Positions 13,909-15,213 of a stretch of 15,213 nucleotides of DNA are shown in pieces; the first letter of the stretch is position 1; each line of letters begins with the position of its first letter. Source of the DNA: Nitrospira sp. (lineage in GTDB: Bacteria; Nitrospirota; Nitrospiria; Nitrospirales; Nitrospiraceae); NCBI GenBank assembly GCA_025363325.1, contig JANYEF010000186.1:1-15213 (forward strand), in the 5' to 3' direction. A program made the translations under genes and the position numbers. A model generated the notes under the pieces. That model was not told the origin of the DNA. It ran no database searches and was given only the letters and a program-made list of their open reading frames with translations.

Positions 13909-14751
13909 ATGGAACAGAGCGCGACCAACAGTTTGCTCGATGCTTACGCTCCCGCGCAAATCGCCCTGCGAGTGCGTGAAGTCGGCGTCACGAAAGCCAC
14001 GATGCCGGTCCTGACCATGTTCGCCCTGGCCATCTTGGCGGGGGCCTTTATTGCTCTGGGTGCGTTGTTCTTTACGATCACGATGACCACGGGAATCATC
14101 GGTCAACCGCCGGCCTTTGGACTCATGCGCTTGGCGGGCGGGCTCACGTTCAGTTTGGGGCTCATTCTGGTGGTGGTGGGCGGAGCGGAACTCTTTACCG
14201 GCAATAACCTGATCGCCATGGCCTGGGCTTCCGGTCGGGTGACGACACAACAAGTCATGAGGAACTGGGGATGGGTCTATCTCGGCAACCTCATTGGTGC
14301 AGTCGGCACCGCCGCCCTCGTGTTGCTGGCCGGCGTGCACACCATGAGCGACGGCGCGGTCGGGGAGACGATGGTCCAGATCGCGCGCAGCAAGATCGCG
14401 CTCGATCCGGTCTCGGCGGTAGCCCGTGGCATCCTCTGCAACGTGCTGGTTTGTCTGGCGGTCTGGCTGTGCATGGGAGCGCGGAGTGTTACGGACAAGG
14501 TCCTCGCCATTCTTCTCCCCATCAGCGCCTTCGTCGCCTGCGGATTCGAGCACTCCGTCGCCAACATGTATTTCCTTCCGATCGGCATCATGCTGGCATC
14601 CGGCGGTCCAGCCCCGCTTTCGGTGATCGGAGCATTGAGCAATCTCGTGCTGGTGACGATCGGTAACATCCTCGGCGGGACGCTCATGGTGGCCTTGATC
14701 TATTGGTTTGTGTATCTTCGCGCGGAAGGCGAGGGGCATTCAACTGCATGA
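13909..14751 (+). CDS. focA: Formate/nitrite transporter family channel
   Basis: A 280-residue inner-membrane protein of the FNT family, with about six membrane helices (roughly 34-57, 72-96, 118-143, 168-190, 197-222, 238-270). Family marks are AGAFIALGALF, GGAELFTGNN at 91-100, a CNVLVCLAVW segment at 177-186, and GFEHSVANMYFLP with the central-pore H215. FNT proteins form pentamers that pass formate or nitrite with proton coupling. The position six bases after fdsA argues for formate as the substrate. Nitrite cannot be excluded from sequence, which matters if the host is a nitrite oxidiser. Only a weak ribosome-binding site (GCGAGA) is seen, so translation is probably coupled to fdsA. Confidence 0.93.
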   Translation: MEQSATNSLLDAYAPAQIALRVREVGVTKATMPVLTMFALAILAGAFIALGALFFTITMTTGIIGQPPAFGLMRLAGGLTFSLGLILVVVGGAELFTGNNLIAMAWASGRVTTQQVMRNWGWVYLGNLIGAVGTAALVLLAGVHTMSDGAVGETMVQIARSKIALDPVSAVARGILCNVLVCLAVWLCMGARSVTDKVLAILLPISAFVACGFEHSVANMYFLPIGIMLASGGPAPLSVIGALSNLVLVTIGNILGGTLMVALIYWFVYLRAEGEGHSTA

Positions 14752-14878
14752 TTCGCTGTCCGACGAAGACTTCAAAGATTCGGTGGTACTGGGCCGCGCA
14801 GCGGCCCGCGCGGGGCTGTCGCCGGAGACCTTTCGCAGCCGGTTTCAGCCTATCGGTTCGAACGTGAGGGGAACATAA
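14744..14878 (+). CDS. Possible small ORF or gene remnant (44 residues)
   Basis: A short frame with acidic, helix-like composition (HDSLSDEDFKDSVVLGRAAA, then RAGLSPETFRSRFQPIG) and mostly G/C in third positions, which suggests coding. It has no ATG: CTG 14744 with GAGGGG 7 bases upstream or TTG 14708 inside focA are the only start candidates. A competing frame starting at ATG 14748 overlaps the focA stop as ATGA, but its product is Arg/Cys/Trp-rich and unconvincing. It may be the tail of a gene whose beginning was lost. I recognise no family. It is not an evident FdsD or FdsC. Confidence 0.35.
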   Translation: MHDSLSDEDFKDSVVLGRAAARAGLSPETFRSRFQPIGSNVRGT

Positions 14879-14895
14879 ACAACAGGAGGCGCGAC

Positions 14896-15213
14896 ATGAA
14901 GGTGCTTGTGGCGACGGATGGTTCGAAATATGGGCGATGGGGGTTGAACTGGGTAGGCAAGCTGCCGTTCGTGGAGCGACCATCTGTGATGGCGCTACAC
15001 GTGCTGGATCTCAGCGCGCTCTGCGCGCCGTCCCTATGGCAGCCGGTGATGGCCGGCAGCGAGCGGTACATCCAGGAAGAAATACATCGCATGGAAGCGC
15101 GCTCGGCCAACACCCTCAAGGAGGCCACGCAGCAGTTGGCAGCGCTGAAGCTCAAGGGCACCGTTCGCAAGGAGCGGGGGGCGATCGCACCGGTGATCTT
15201 GAAACGCGCGCCG
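14896..15213 (+). CDS. Universal stress protein, N-terminal part (runs off window)
   Basis: The first 106 residues of a Usp-domain protein: opening strand KVLVATDGSKYG (2-13), then MALHVLDLS as the second strand, and a long helix rich in charged residues before VRKERGAIAPVIL. The ATP-binding loop would lie beyond the window end, so nucleotide binding cannot be judged. GGAGG at 14885-14889 lies 6 bases before the ATG. It follows the formate gene group on the same strand, 144 bases after focA, so it could be co-transcribed. Confidence 0.85.
   Translation, partial: MKVLVATDGSKYGRWGLNWVGKLPFVERPSVMALHVLDLSALCAPSLWQPVMAGSERYIQEEIHRMEARSANTLKEATQQLAALKLKGTVRKERGAIAPVILKRAP

Noticed and set aside
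13756..14739. Minus-strand ORF of 327 codons opposite focA
   Set aside because: His/Gln/Asp/Arg-rich product typical of antisense frames of membrane protein genes; focA has clear family motifs.

Overview
The window looks like a chromosomal segment of a Nitrospira-type bacterium (phylum Nitrospirota). This is an inference from three things: runs of universal stress protein (USP) genes with DUF2934, an Fds-type formate dehydrogenase next to a FocA-type channel, and intergenic repeats with ends like CAGGATGCTGAAAAAG that I associate with this group. No database search was possible. Coding sequence is GC-rich. No tRNA, rRNA or CRISPR array was seen.

Layout. (1) 102-1693, plus strand: a stand-alone response-regulator receiver, then a decayed globin-coupled sensor kinase. 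The kinase carries two frameshifts, has Gln where the phospho-acceptor His should be, and is cut off by a 209-bp repeat element. (2) 1702-4546, minus strand: a probable operon read right to left. It holds a 31-residue one-helix membrane peptide, a dienelactone-hydrolase-like alpha/beta hydrolase and two tandemly duplicated double-domain USPs. (3) 4557-5130: a second copy of the element plus other repeats and no convincing gene. (4) 5131-8861, plus strand: a single-domain USP, an exported cupredoxin with a complete His-Cys-His-Met copper site, a double-domain USP, a DUF2934 protein and an unrecognised 460-residue protein. (5) 8858-9070: a third, chimeric copy of the element. (6) 9081-14751, plus strand: fdsG-fdsB-fdsA-focA, an NAD-dependent molybdenum formate dehydrogenase with a formate channel. 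(7) A possible 44-residue ORF, then a USP gene that runs off the end of the window.

How it fits together. FocA should move formate across the membrane. FdsA would oxidise it to CO2 at a bis-MGD site with Cys ligation, and electrons would pass through FdsG/FdsB iron-sulfur clusters and FMN to NAD+. Use of formate as an alternative electron donor is known in Nitrospira. The flanking USP genes (five, eight Usp domains in all), the hydrolase and the cupredoxin suggest a stress or energy-limitation island, but that link is inferred only from proximity.

Most unusual structure. Several intergenic gaps hold hairpin-like blocks made of short stuttered words, with the reverse complement of the word on the other arm. 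The word differs from gap to gap. A separate element of about 210 bp with CTAG-type ends occurs three times. It ends the kinase pseudogene, supplies the stop codon of the 460-residue gene, and reaches the ribosome-binding site of fdsG. FdsA also lacks the His-Cys cluster residues usual in this subunit.
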